Source of the DNA: Bromus sterilis
Lineage: Eukaryota > Streptophyta > Magnoliopsida > Poales > Poaceae
Direction: 5' to 3'
DNA: 64,000 nt
NCBI GenBank assembly: GCA_950022295.1
Contig: OX465597.1
Coordinates: forward strand, 376,495,016-376,559,015
In this document: in pieces, positions 24,398 through 36,958 of the stretch
Layout of the letters: each line of letters starts with the position of its first letter
How positions within the stretch are numbered: position 1 is the first letter of the stretch
Notes under the pieces: generated by a model
Database searches by the model: none
The model's input: only the letters and a program-made list of their open reading frames with translations
Told to the model about the DNA's origin: nothing
Program-made: the position numbers and the translations under genes

Positions 24398-24820
24398 ACC
24401 CTCGAACTTCAACTTCTCACTTTCACTTTCGCATCCTCTTTGTGCATCAACAAGAACCCGACGAAGATCATCATCGGGCACATCTGCTGGCACTTGATCT
24501 TCAACTTCCCCAGTTGCAGTATCACCGTATTCAAGGAACATAGGATAGTTGTCATCATCCTCTTCTTCTTCCTTGTCTTCCAGCATAACCCCTCTTTCTT
24601 CGTGCTTGGTCCAAACATTATAGTGTGGCATGAAACACTTTTGTAGTAGATGGAGGTGAAGTGTTCCCAAGTCAGAGTAATTCTTTGAATTCACACAGAT
24701 GGCACATGGACAACACATAAAACCATTCTGCTTGTTTGCCTCAGCCGTATTGAGAAAATTACGCAGGCCCGTACTGTATTGCGAGGTGCGTTGGTCACCG
24801 TACATCCATTTCCGGTTCAT
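24398..24820 (-). pseudogene. CACTA transposase (TNP2-like), N-terminal fragment
   Basis: About 141 codons from the ATG at 24820 (MNRKWMYGDQRTSQYS). This matches the transposase-associated zinc-finger-like domain (PF13963 type) found at the start of plant En/Spm TNP2 transposases: it keeps FMCCPCAICVNSK with paired cysteines and a downstream HLHLLQKCFM. An acidic stretch (EEEEDDDN) follows. The frame is cut at about 24398 by the joined LTR. The catalytic region is absent, so it cannot work as a transposase. Confidence 0.85.
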
Positions 24821-25191
24821 CTGCGTGCATTATACAATTAAGTATATCAAAAACCATTGCAGAACATCATGAATAGAGAAATTATACAAGTAGCTATATA
24901 TATCAATCATACAAGCAAGATTTGTTATCTTTAAAAAAATAGATAAGAACAAGAGGTTCACCAAGGTGGTGCCGGCGATGAGATTGGCGCGGGCGATCGA
25001 CGGCGGTGAGGACGGGGACGGAAAGGCACCCTAAATCACACCTGCACATATGCAAAAAGTTAATTTGAGCAAGTGTCATGCTCCCAGGCATTTCATCAAA
25101 CACCTCTTGTGCATAGGAGAAGGGAAAAAAGTAGCACACACCTCCACCTTCGATTTGGCCAAAACAGAGGATATGGGGCGGTGGAGGGCGA

Positions 25192-25201
25192 GTATATATA
25201 G
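25192..25201 (-). promoter_or_regulatory. Possible TATA box of CACTA transposase gene
   Basis: The minus strand reads CCCTATATATACT about 370 bp upstream of the transposase ATG. The spacing suits a promoter with a 5' untranslated region. No other motif supports it. Confidence 0.5.
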
Positions 25202-25267
25202 GGAATTTTCTAGTCCTGGTTGGTTTCCAAAGCCGTGACAAAAGACAGACCTTTAGTCCCGGTTTGA

Positions 25268-25272
25268 GACAT
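25268..25272. other. Target site duplication of B, left
   Basis: GACAT directly before the 5' LTR of B. The same five bases follow the 3' LTR. Confidence 0.9.
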
Positions 25273-26941
25273 TGATACGTCCAAAACGTATCTATAATTT
25301 CTGCTTGCTCCATGCCTCTTTTGTGTGATATTGCGATGATATTGATGAACTTACATACACTTTTGATCATATTTGTACTAACCTATTAACTCAGCGCACT
25401 CCAGTGCCAGTTCCTGTTTTCTGCTGTTTTTCTCTCTCAGCTTTCCCCCTTACTAAAAGTACCGGAAAAATTCCGGGAAAAATATAGGAAAAATCAGCGT
25501 ACCGGAAGCTTCGCAAAGAGCCCGAGAGGGTCCAGAGGGGAGCCAGGGGGGACCCAGGCGGCCAGAGGGCGCGGCCCCACCCCTGGCCGTGCCAGGGGGG
25601 TGCCTGGAGCCCCTTGGCCACCTCTGGCTGCCCCCTTTCGCCTATTTATTCCCCGTGAAGAGAAACCCTCGGGGACGGAATCCTTTTTCGTGATCTCTCC
25701 TCTGTTCCGCCTCCGCGCTTCCAAGATCGGGAGCACCAGAAGAACTCTTCACGGCACCCTGCCGGAGGGAGGAATCACCTCCGGGAGCTTCTCCACCACC
25801 ATGGATGCTTCCCGAATGAACCGTGAGTAGTCCACCTTGGACCATGGTTCTATGATCAGTAGCTATGTGATGTCCTCCTCCCCTCTTTGTTCTTCATGGA
25901 TTAGTCCTCATGAGCTTCCCAACATGATCGAGGCACATATATAATCTTTCTGCTATTGCTATGCTGAGTTTGCTGGGATCCGATGGATTATGAGATTATG
26001 TTCAGATTGTGATTGAGTTATATATTTGATTCTCTTCTTTTATATTTATGTTCTTGAGTAATTATTGCATGTTCTCCGTTGCTGTTTATTGCTTTGGCCA
26101 AGTAGTAGGTAGTGACTCCAAGAGGGAGCGTTATGCATGATTGTGGGTTCATGCCCCCGATGACTTGCTTGAGTGACAGAAACATGAGTCTAGGGGATGT
26201 GTTGTTGCCACAAGGAGGAAACAACGGTGCTTGTACTTGCGGGTGCAAGGATTGTTTACTTTATGCAAAGTTCTTTAATGCAGTTGTCCATTGCTTTGAG
26301 TTTACACTTTGGGTGGGATTCACAACTTAATACCAGCGAGATGTTCGGGATAGATATCTCAAGGTGGATGATTAGTGGGTAGATGCAGATGGATTTCGGT
26401 CTACTTGTCTTGGCGTACCGCCCATGATTTTGAGCCTCTTCCTTTCTGTTTCGCATAATTAGCATTGGTTTGCGCACATAATCCTTTCAATTGCCCAACT
26501 GTGATTTGTTTACCTCGCATGGCTATTTTATCGTCTTTTGGGAGAGAGACATCACTAGTGAACATCATAGGACCCCGGTCCATATCTCTACTATCGTTTA
26601 CACCTTCAATTTACTTTCAGTATTTACTTTTCCGTAGCTATCACTATCATTATTATCCCGTGCGTTTTATCCTTTGTAAACAACAAGGCCGGAGGAATTG
26701 ACAACTCCTCTGTACTCGTTGGGAGCAAAGCTATCTGTCGTGTGTGCAGGTCCAGGTGAAGTAAGCAACCTTAGGTTGTAAATGGCGCCATTGTTCACTT
26801 CACCACCTACTTGTATCTGTTGGAGTCCTACTGGTCCGACACTCAACCTTAGCATCTTCGCTAAGGGAAACTTGCTACTACGCTACATCTCACCTTCCAC
26901 TTGGGGTAACCAACGAGGAGCGAGAAGTATCTCGTGTATCA
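25273..26941 (+). repeat. Element B 5' LTR
   Basis: TGATACGTCC to CGTGTATCA. It includes a GC-rich inverted-repeat block (about 25500-25620), then CCTATTTATT, a weak TATA-like site near 25643. Differences from the 3' LTR are frequent, several percent by eye, so the insertion is not recent. Confidence 0.93.
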
Positions 26942-26951
26942 AGAAAATTTC

Positions 26952-26969
26952 TGGCGCCGTTGCCGGGGA
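26952..26969 (+). other. Element B primer binding site (Asp tRNA type)
   Basis: TGGCGCCGTTGCCGGGGA ten bases after the LTR. It matches the primer site commonly assigned to tRNA-Asp in Athila and related plant gypsy elements. Confidence 0.85.
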
Positions 26970-27097
26970 TTCCACTCTTCAAGATAGGGGAGTTGCACAC
27001 TATCTTTTATCTTTGATTTTTAGTCTTGTTAGTTTACCTTTCTGTTTTTGCTTTAGTGTCTTATATAAAAAAAATAGTTATCTTGCTTGCTGCTGCT

Positions 27098-29134
27098 ATG
27101 GGTTCCTCTGAGAACACCAAGTTGTGTGACTTCACTAGTCACAACAACAGTGACTTTATCTGCACTCCTATTGCTACACCTGCTACTTCAGCACCTTCTT
27201 ATGAGATTAAACCTGCTTTGTTGAACCTTGTTATGAAAGATCAATCCCTTGGTGCTAGAGATGATGCTGCTTTGCACTTAAATAATTTTATTCAGCTTTG
27301 TGATATGCAAAAGTACAAAGAAGTAGATGCTGATATTGTTAAGCTTAAGCTTTTTTCCTTTCTCCTTGAGGGATGAAGCTAAAATCTGGTTTCAATCCTT
27401 GTCTAAGAACAACATAGATTCTTGGGATAAGTGCAAAGATGCTTTTATTGGAAAGTACTATCCCCCTGCTAAGATTATCCAGTTGAGGAGCTTTATTATG
27501 AATTTTAAACAATTGGATAATGAACACGTTGCCCAAGCTTGGGAACACATGAAATCTCTTGTTAAGAATTGCCCTACGCATGGTTTGACTACTTGGATGG
27601 TTATCCAGACTTTTTATGCAGGCTTGAACTTTACCTCGCGGAACTTGTTAGATTCGGCCGCGGGAGGAACCTTTATCTCAACTACACTTGGTGCTGCCAC
27701 AAAACTTCTCGATGAGATATGACCAACTATTCCCAATGGCATACCGAAAGAGCTCCAACAGGTAGGAAGGTAAACTCTGTCGAGGAGATCTCCTCCTTAA
27801 ATGAAAAAGTTGACTTGATTATGTCTCTACTTACCAAGCAATCTCCTACTGATCCTCATAATGTACCTTTAAATTCTTTGATTGCTCAGGATCAAGTAGA
27901 TGTGAACTTTATCTCTAGAAACAACTTCAACAACAATGCTTATAGGAGTAACTTTGGTAGCAATCCTAGACCGTTCCCCTCCAACAACTATGGGAACAAC
28001 AACACTTATCCTAGCACCAAAAACTCCACTTCTGAATTAGAAAGTATGCTTAAAGACTTTATCTCTACCCAAAAGGCCTTCAACAAGAGTGTAGAGGAAA
28101 AACTAGACAAACTAGATACCCTCTCGTCGAAGGTAGACAATTTAGCTCACGAAGTAGAATTGCTTAAAATTAGAACTTCTCCCCTTGAGGAGAGGAAGGT
28201 CACTCCTATGAATGCTATCCAATTGCAAATTAATGAAAACATTAGGATGATGGCTAAACTCAAAGAGATATGGGCAAGAGAAAAGGAGGAATAAGATAGA
28301 ATTAAGAGCCTTCCTACACACCATACTGTTGCTAGTATCCAAGTGGTTGAGGATATCCAAACTCTTAGCACCCAATGCACCCCTAGTCCCATAGGACCTA
28401 TGAATGGTGATGCTATGACCTCAACCGTAGAAGAAGAAATTCCTATGACTACAGAAGCTACCAAACAAGTGAGCCTAAATGACACCACTACCACTCTACT
28501 TGATAGTAGTGACCTTGATTTTGATAATTGCACTCTTTCTGAAGTTATTCGGTTCCTTCACAAGATGTCTAGAGACCCCCACACTAGCACACTTAATCTT
28601 GCCTTCACGGAGCATATCACTAATGCTCTCATCAAAGCTAGGGAGGAGAAGCTTAGGGTAGAAGACTCCATACCTAGAAAGCTAGAAGATGGTTGGGATC
28701 CTATGATTAAAATTAAGTTGAATAAATTTTCTTGCTATGCTTTATGTGATGTTGGAGCTAGTACCTCCGTTTTGCCCAAAAGAATGTATGATATATTTGA
28801 ATTCAAACCTTTTGATCCTTGTTCTTTTGGTGTTCGTCTTGTCGATTCTTCCGTAAAGAAACCCTTGGGGAAGATCGATAATGTTCTTATCATTGTCAAT
28901 GACAATTATGTTCCTGTTGATTTTACTATTATGGACATTGAATGTGAACCTTCTTTTCCAATTATTTTGGGACGTCCTTTTCTTCGCACCGTGGGTGCTG
29001 TTATTGATATGAAAGAAGGGATTATAAAATTCCAATTCCCTCTCAAGAAAGGGATGGAACACTTCCCTAGGAAAAAGATTAAGTTGCCTTTTGAGTCCGT
29101 CACACGGGCTAGTTATTTTCTTGAAAAAACTTGA
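27098..29134 (+). pseudogene. Element B gag and protease, broken
   Basis: Starts at the ATG at 27098 (MGSSENTKLCDFTSH). Gag holds a capsid-like region (WFQSLSKNNIDSW, QLDNEHVAQAWEHM) and an Asn-rich stretch (NNFNNNAYRSNFGSN) but no zinc knuckle. The aspartic protease follows, with LCDVGASTSVLPKRMYD and the flap-side motif IILGRPFLRT (about 28740-28985). Breaks: an extra T in the run 27351-27356, a missing G near 27718, and TAA at 28292-28294 between gag and protease. The TAA is also present at the same codon in element C, so it may be an original feature of the family and not damage. The coding region ends at 29134 with no polymerase. Confidence 0.88.
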
Positions 29135-32084
29135 TCTATTTGCATTAAGCCTAGCTAATGGATTTAAAGAAGCGCTTTCGGGAGGCAGCCCGCTACGAAT
29201 TTAGGTTTTCCTTTTTGTTTTTCTTCTGTTTTAGTGGTCTTGATGATTGTTAATACTATAGCAACATCATTGTATCTTTACTTTTCAAGATTTGTGCCTT
29301 TTATAGCCTCATACGACAAGGGAAGTGAAAGTTGTGACATGCTGTCCAGAAAACAGATTCTGTCCTCGTGACTAGAAAAATCAGAGAAACATCCCAGTTC
29401 ATTCTTTTGAGCTGAATTTTTTTACACAGCGTGCTCTATACAATTAAGAAACTTTCGTATGTTCTGAGTTTTTTATTTGAGTTGCCAAAGTATCCCTAAA
29501 AAATTTGTTCCTATCTGCTGGTCATTTTTTCACAGATTCTGTCCTATTTTGCATTTTCTTCGTTTTGCAAACCTTAAGCTTGCTTTTTCTTTGCAAAAAT
29601 CTTTTGGCACTCTTGGGAAACAATAGCTCTTCAAGTTTATCCTTATTTCCAGTAGATAAAAATTGTTTTATTATGGGTACTAACCTCGCTAATCAGATTA
29701 TGATGAGTTATGTATGAAGGGAGTTTTCAAGTGTGCGAGGGAAGATGATGAAAGAAGATTAAGAAGTATCAAGCGTTCAAGCTTGGGTATGCCCCCATGC
29801 ATCCCCAAGGAATATTCAAGGAGACTCAAGTTTCTAAGCTTGGGGATGCCCCATGCTTCCCCTTCTCCATCGACAATTATCAGTTCGTCTCTCGTTTCAC
29901 TATATTTTTATCACTTCATGCGTTATGTGCTATTCTTGGAGCGTCTCGCTCTTAGGTTTTGTTTTAGTTTTCTTTAGCTTTTCTTGCTGTTCATAACAAG
30001 TTAGAGCCCAGCTTTCTTTGTGTGGGAGAGAAACACGCTCCACTTCCAAAATTTAGAACACAACATAGGATTTTTCCTGCTTATCTTTGCTGTGTTTGTT
30101 CTTTATCTTTTTCGTAGCTGCTGTCATGTTTTTCTCTTAGCTTTCATGTTTATCTTTTCAAAGAGCTTTTGTTTAGTTTGTTGCTGGAACTCTCTTGAGT
30201 TTTCATGTTTATCTTGTTTAGAGAGTTTGCCTATTGCACTGAGTCTTGTGTCTTGACTTGAAGTAGGTAATTGAGGTTGCTATTCTTTTGTAGTAGTAAC
30301 TTGCAAAAGTTTTGAGGTATTGTTTTGAGTAATGTTTGGACTTTTGGTGTCAAGAGATTTAGCCTATTAGTGATAGATGTCGTATTTTGGGAAATCCGTG
30401 TTTATTTTCAAATCCTACAAATTAGTTGAGAACTCCAGCTACTAGATGGATCACTACTTTTCTGAGGGGTCGAATATTAGAGAACACTCACGTACCATGA
30501 GTTGAGGATGCGCAAGGATAACCAAACCCCCATACACTCCTCCTCGGGGTACTTGTATCTTTGTGAAACCTCCTTATTAGATTGAGAGTTACCGATAATG
30601 AGTGCATGAGTGCTTCGGACTAATATGAGTACTCGAAAGTTGACACTTCCACCTTCCCATATTTTGCTAGCCTTTCCTGTGTCGTGCATTGCTTTCTTCT
30701 CACTCCGAGAGTTAGCGTCCACCTTCGCCAGTACATCCAAACCCTTGGCATGATACGCTCTGTCATCATAAGCCTCCTTATATCCTTCCTCAAAATAGCC
30801 ACCATACCTACCTATCAAGGCATTTCCATAGCCTTTCCGAGATATATTGCCATGCAGCATCCATCTTATCATGACTTGATCTTCATGTCATACATGCTAC
30901 TTGCTTGATCGATGAGCCGCATGCTAGTTGGGCCTTGCCCTAATCATTGCTACATGACGCACTAGTATCATTGCATATCCTGCTACACTGGCAGAGGCAT
31001 ACATTTACATACATCATGATAGTTACATTTTCTTTATGATTTGAGTACTTTGTAAAGTGTGAAAGATCTTCTATAACTTTTGTAATATATAGAGTGTTGC
31101 CCCTAAAGTGAGGAAAAGATCCCAAAGTGGACAAATTAAAAGATCCCAAAGTGGACAAGATTATAAGATCTCAAAGAGGACAAATGAGAGTTAAATAGAA
31201 AGAGCCATTGAGGCCACCAAAAAATACAAAAAAATAGAAAAAAGAGAAAACAAGAAATAAAAGAGAAGGGGGCACACTACTATTCCTTTTGAGAGATCCA
31301 CACTTGTATCCCTTCTTATATCTTGTACTCCATAGAGATTATAATTCATGCATATAGCTATGTGGGGACCTTCACACTATAGAACTTGGCTTGTATATTC
31401 CAATGATGAGCCTCCTCAAATGAGCTCTAGGTCTTCTTGAGCAAGCAAGTTGGATGCACCCCCACTAGTTCCATTGGAGAGCTTTTTAGCTCATATGTGC
31501 ATCTGTTCCATGGCAATCCCTACTCCTCACATCATATCTATCATTTGGCTTTCTCTCGCCTATGATTGTCCTCATTGATGTGAGCCTTTCACACCTTTTT
31601 GTCTTTCTCCTCCACCTTATTCTCAATTTGCCATCCTAAGTGTCAACTTTCTTGCTTACGCTCATCCACTGCATGAGTGCTGAAAATGTCGAAAAGGAGT
31701 GGATCATTTTGACTTGTACCTGGCTAGTGGTCTGGGGATGAGTCAAGATAAGATTCCAAAGAAGACCAAGTGAGAAACTTTAGTAGATTGAGTTCTCGAC
31801 ATAAAAATACTTTTTCTCGTATATCCCTATCCCCTTTCTTGCACGCAAACACCATTTGGAGACATTCGAGTAACGGACAGTGAGAGCTCTTGTACCTTTA
31901 TGTTCTTATGTTGCTTGTTTCAATACTAGATATAGACTCTTGCCAGTTATGACTTGAATTGAATTGCATGCTTTGATTGCTTTAATTACAAAGTTCTTAT
32001 ATGGTTGTTAGCATGTCACCACAGAAATTATGCTTGTTATCATTTACCTACTCGAGGACGAGCAGGAACTAAGCTTGGGGATGT
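29135..32084 (+). other. Element B long 3' noncoding region with polypurine tract
   Basis: 2.95 kb with no convincing gene. Long parts are conserved in fragments A and C. It opens with AAGCGCTTTCGGGAGGCAGC, also seen reversed in C. It holds two internal copies resembling the purine tract (AAGCTTGGG at 29779 and 29836) with nearby GGGGATG/CATCCCC pairs that could form hairpins. The true tract AAGCTTGGGGATGT ends at 32084 next to the LTR. Confidence 0.8.
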
Positions 32085-33755
32085 TGATACGTCCAAAACG
32101 TATCTATAATTTCTGCTTGCTCCATGCCTCTTTTGTGTGATATTTCTATGATATTGATGAACTTCCATACACTTTTGATCATATTTGGACTAACCTATTA
32201 ACTCCGTGTACTCCAGTGCCAGTTCCTGTTTTCTGCTGTTTTTCTATTTCAGGTTTCCCCCTTATTAAAAGTACCAGAAAAATTCCGGGAAAATATAGGA
32301 AAAAAATCAGTGTACCGGAAGCTTCGCGAAGAGCCCGAGAGGGGCCAGAGGGGAGCCAGGGGGGCCAGGTGGCCAGAGGGCGCGGCCCCACCCCTGGCTG
32401 CGCCAGGGGGGGAGTTTGGAGCCCCTGACCCACCTCTGGCTGCCCCCTTTCTCCTATTTATTCCCCGTGACGAGAAAACCTCGCGGACGGAACCCTTTTT
32501 CGCGATCTCTCCTCTGTTCCGCCTCCGCGCTTCCAAGATCGGGAGCACCAGAAGACCTCTTCCCGGCACCTTGCCGGAGGGAGGAATCACCTCTGGGAGC
32601 TTCTCCACCACCATGGATGCTTCTCGGATGAACCGTGAGTAGTCCACCTTGGACCATGGGTCTATGATCATTAGCTATGTGATGTTCTCCTCCCCTCTTT
32701 GTTCTTCATGGATTAGACCTCGTGAGCTGCCCTACATGATCGAGGCACATATGTAATCTTTTTGTTGTTGCTATGCTGAGTTTGCTGGGATCCGATGGAT
32801 TATGAGATTATGTTCAGATTGTGATTGAGTTATATATTTGATTCTCTTCTTTTATATTTATGTTCTTGAGTAATTCTTTCATGTTCTCCGTTGCTGTTTA
32901 TTGCTTTGGCCAAGTAGTAGGTAGTGACTCCAAGAGGGAGCGTTATGCATGATTGTGGGTTCATGCCCCCCGATGACTAGCTTGAGTGACATAAACATGA
33001 GTCTAGGGGATGTGTTGTTGCCACAAGGGGGAAAACAACGGTGCTTGTAGTTGCGGGTGCAAGGATTGTTTACTTTACGCAAAGTTCTTTAATGCAGTTG
33101 TCCGTTGCTTTGAGTTTACACTTTGGGTGGGATTCGCAACTTAATACCAGCGAGATGTTCGGGATAGATATCTCAAGGTGGATGATTAGTGGGTAGATGC
33201 AGATGGATTTCGGTCTACTTGTCTTGGCGTACCGCCCATGCTTTTGAGCCTCTTCCTTTCTGTTTCGCATAATTAGCATTGGTTTGCGCACATAATCATG
33301 TCAATTGCCCAGCTGTGTTTTGTTTACCTCGCATGGCTATTTTATCGTCTTTTGGGAGAGACACATCACTAGTGAACATCATAGGACCCCGGTCCATATC
33401 TCTACTATCGTTTACACCTTCAATTTACTTTTAGTATTTACTTTTCCGTAGCTATCACTATCATTATTATCCCGTGCGTTTTATCCTTTGTAAACAACAA
33501 GGCCGGAGGAATTGACAACTCCTCTGTACTCGTTGGGAGCAAAGTTATCTGTTGTGTGTGTAGGTCCAGGTGAAGTAAGCAACCTTAGGTTGTAAACGGC
33601 GCCATTGTTCACTTCACCACCTACTTGTATCTGTTGGAGTCCTACTGGTCCGACACTCAACCTTAGCATCTTCGCTAAGGGAAACTTGCTACTACGCTAC
33701 ATCTCACCTTCCACTTGGGGTAACCAACGAGGAGCGAGAAGTATCTCGTGTATCA
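32085..33755 (+). repeat. Element B 3' LTR
   Basis: Partner of 25273-26941 with the same TGATACGTCC start and CGTGTATCA end. Length 1671 bp. Confidence 0.93.
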
Positions 33756-33760
33756 GACAT
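33756..33760. other. Target site duplication of B, right
   Basis: GACAT, identical to 25268-25272. Confidence 0.9.
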
Positions 33761-33963
33761 GAACCGAGATTAAAGGTTATCGCCCCTGATACAAATCTAT
33801 TAGTCCCGGTTCGTGTCTCAAACCGGCACTAATGGAAACCGAGCCCTGTCAGGCGTCCTGGCCGCATGAACCGCGACTAATGCACTCATTAGACCCAGTT
33901 TGTAACACGACCGGGACAGTAGCTCCAATCAGGGGTGGATGAAAGCCCTGTTTTCTACTAGTG
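33761..33963 (-). repeat. CACTA terminal and subterminal region
   Basis: The terminus on the minus strand is CACTAGTAGAAAACAGGG (33946-33963). Inside it are repeated CCGGGACT/AGTCCCGG and related words in both orientations (33775-33920), which in CACTA elements bind the accessory transposase protein. Confidence 0.85.
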
Positions 33964-34285
33964 AGTGAAGGGCACTAAGGTAAAGGAATAGACACATTCC
34001 AACACCCAACAACTGCAGCCGAACACCCAGGAGGAACAACCAGAGCTAGATGACCAAAAGAAGAATATATGACAAATTTTCACCCAAAAAAGAGGAGGGA
34101 TTGTTTTGTGAGGCATAGTTGGACACTAGTATCGATCGTTTCAAGGCACAAAGCAAATGGGCATTATCTACTCCAATAAAAGACTGAGTTAGTGATGATG
34201 GTGTGTCTACCATCCATCATTTTAAACCGTTGGACCTGTATCCAACATACACGTAGCAATATGTGGCCAATTTTGCAATAAAGAC
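33964..34285. other. Unassigned sequence beside CACTA end
   Basis: About 320 bp with no gene, repeat or element signature that I recognise. It may be the original target DNA of the CACTA insertion. Confidence 0.4.
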
Positions 34286-35335
34286 ATTGAACGGACGCGG
34301 ATGTCGCCTAGAGGGGAGGGTGAATAGGCGCTTAAAATAATTACGGTTTAGTCTTGAACTAATACGGAATAAAACTTAACGTTTAATTTGCCAAGCAAGA
34401 AACCCAAATAAGCTAGGCTCAACTATGTGCACTAACAACTTATACTAAGCAAGATAAACAACGATGTGATAGCAAGATATATAGCAAGAACACTATTGAT
34501 AACACAATTTAGGTGCACAAGTAAATAGATTGACTAGATGTGTAACAAGGTGAACAACCTAAGGACAAGCAATGCATCAACAATATGAGAAAGCACAAGA
34601 TAAACAACGTAATAAGCTTGCTCAAAGTAAAGGTAGAGATAACCGCAAGTGGAGCCGATGAAGACAAGGATGTGTTACCGAAGTTCCTTCTCTTGCGAGA
34701 AGTATGTCTCCGTTTGGAGAGGGTGTGGAGCACAATGCTCATCACGAAGGCCAACGAGGGCCACCCTATTCTCCTCATGCACTCATCAATGCAAGATGTA
34801 CTGATTCCACTACGGGACACTTGAGGGCGGTCACCGAACCCGTACAAATGGCGACCCTTGGGGGCGGTCACCGAACCCGTACAAATGATCCCGGTTATCT
34901 CCACAACCGAATTGGAGGCTCCCGTAGCGTCCCGAAGCTTTACACCACAATGATTGAGCTCCGCAACAACAAGCCTCTAGGAGCCAATGTACCCAAGAGG
35001 AACAAGCTCTAGAGTGCCTATGCACTCAAGAGTAACAATCTTCTCAACTTCACTTATCACTACAACGAATCCTCGGAGAGAACTCAAACTGATGCAGCAA
35101 AGAAAATGGCAAGAGCACATGAAGTGCTCAAGTCCCCCACTCTCAAATACCACCAAAGAAACAAAAGCTATGGAGGAATATGAGAGGAAGAACAAAGAGA
35201 AACACCAAGAACTTCAAGATCTAGATTCACAAGGTTCCCCTTACTTAGAGGAGACATGACTTGGTGGAGAATGTATATCTAGATCTCCTCTCTCTTTTCC
35301 CTAAAAAAGGAGCAAGAATCATAGGAGGGAAAGAG
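34286..35335 (-). repeat. LTR-like dispersed repeat fragment
   Basis: The minus strand ends near 34300 in CCTCCCCTCTAGGCGACATC, a word common at the end of a Triticeae LTR-type repeat. A 26-bp segment beginning GGGCGGTCACCGAACCC is repeated at 34825 and 34862. There is no gene. The element is cut on the right by element C. Family and boundaries are uncertain. Confidence 0.5.
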
Positions 35336-36958
35336 TGATACAGAGTGGCAACTCTCCTCGTTGGTTACCCCAAGTGGAAGGTGAGATGGAGTGTAGCAGC
35401 AAGTTTCCCTTAGCAAAGATGCTAAGGTTGAGTATCGAACCAGTAGGACTCCAAGAGATACAAGTAGGTGTCACGTCGCTTGACGTGGACCTGCACACAG
35501 ATACGAATAACTTTGCTCCCAACGAGTACAAAGGAGTTGTCAATTCCTCCGGCCTTGCTGTTTACAAAGGATCAACGCAAGAGATAAAAGTGGAATTGAA
35601 AGTAAAGACTGAAAGTAAACTAAGGGTGTAAACAATAATGTGAAGATGGACCGGGGTCCCGTGATTTTCACTAGTGATGTCTCTCTGGCAAAAGACGATA
35701 AAAGTGCTAGCGAGGTAAACAAATCACAGCTGGGCAATTGACAGAATTATGAAGGCACCATAATGCTAACTATGCTGCAAAGAAAGGAAGGGCTCAAAAG
35801 CAATGGGCAGTACGCCAAGGTAAGTAGACCGAAATCCAACTGCATCTACTACGAATCATTCACCTTGAGATATCTATCCGGAACATCTCGCTGGTATTAA
35901 GTTGTGAATCCCACCCAAAGTGTAAACTCAAAGCAACAGACAACTGCATTAAAAGAACTTTGCGTAAAGTAAACAACCCTTGCACCCGCGGGTACAAGCA
36001 CCGTTGTTTTATCCCTGGTGGCAACAACACATCCCCTAGGCTCATGTTTCTGTCACTCAAGCTAGACATCAGGGGGCTTAACCCACAATCAAGCATAACG
36101 CTCGCTCTTGGAGTTGCAAGCAAACTACTTGGCCAAAGCAAAATACTGCAACGGAGAACATGCAAGAATTTACTCAAGAACAAAATATAAAAGAGAAGAA
36201 CCAAATATATTACTCATCACAATCTGAACATATTCTCATAATCCATCAGATCCCAGCAAACTCAGCATAGCAACATCAGAAATTAAAAAAGTGCCTCGAT
36301 CATGTGAGGCAGCTCACGAGGTCTCGAAAGTGGAAGCACAAAGAGGGGAGAGGTACATCACATACTTAGTGGTTACGGGCCCATGGTCCAAGGGGGACTA
36401 CTCACGGCACATCCGGGAGGCGTCCATGGCTATGGATGGTCTCCCGGAGGGGGTTCCTCCTCCCGGCAGGGTGCCGGGGCAGCTTCTCCAGGCAGCCCCG
36501 ATCTTGAAACGGCGGCGGCGGCGGTACATAGGCGAGTTCGAGGAAAAGAGATCGATCTTAGGGGTTTCCACCCCGAGGGCTAAATATAGGCGGAGGGGGG
36601 TGTCGAGGGGACCCACCAGGCAGCCAGGAGGCCTCCTGGCGCGGCCTAGGGTGGGGCCGCGCCAGGGACCCTCCTGGTCTCCTGGTGGTGGCCCCCCTCC
36701 GCTACCTTGGTGATTCCGGAAGCTTCTGGGTCGCTGATTTTTTATCTGATTTTTCCAGATTTTTTGGAGCAATTTTAATGGCCGGAAAATCTGAAATACA
36801 AAAACAGCAGAAAACAACAACTGGCAGCTGGGTGCACTGGGTTAATAGATTAGTCCAAATATGCTCAAAAGTGTATGAAAGTTCAAGCAAATCATGGCAA
36901 AGTCACACAAAACATGCATGGAGCAAGCAGAAATTATAGATACGTTTGGGACGTATCA
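35336..36958 (-). repeat. Element C 3' LTR
   Basis: TGATACAGAG to GACGTATCA on the plus strand. After the first 140 bp its body matches B-type LTRs (for example the segment around 35500-35560 against 26690-26760 reversed). A TATA-like CCTATATTTA lies on the minus strand near 36585. A strong GC-rich inverted repeat built on GGCGCGGCC and GGCCGCGCC sits at about 36633-36665. Confidence 0.88.

Larger units (their letters stand above)
25273..33755 (+). mobile_element. Element B: gag-protease gypsy element, complete
   Basis: 8483 bp, plus strand, with two LTRs (1669 and 1671 bp), an Asp-tRNA-type primer site, gag and protease genes, a 2.95-kb 3' noncoding region and a purine tract. GACAT flanks both ends. 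There is no reverse transcriptase, RNase H or integrase, so it depends on other elements. It inserted into the subterminal part of a CACTA transposon. Layout and LTR size resemble the Sabrina/WHAM group of Triticeae gypsy elements, but I cannot settle the family name. Confidence 0.93.
24398..33963 (-). mobile_element. CACTA transposon, 5' end, interrupted by element B
   Basis: The minus-strand 5' terminus is at 33963, where the sequence reads CACTAGTAGAAAACAGGG. The terminal part (33761-33963) continues after element B at 25272 and runs to 24398, where a transposase gene starts and is cut. Copies of AGTCCCGGTTTGAGAC and ACCGGGACT near both breaks are typical CACTA subterminal repeats. The 3' end of the transposon is missing. 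AGT at 33964-33966 may be the 3-bp target duplication. Confidence 0.85.

Noticed and set aside
24272..24820. Full 182-codon frame over the CACTA/LTR join
   Set aside because: Only 24398-24820 is transposase; the rest is antisense LTR sequence added by a deletion join.
27026..27097. Upstream start for B gag
   Set aside because: The frame is open, but there is no ATG before 27098, and C has its conserved start at the matching codon.
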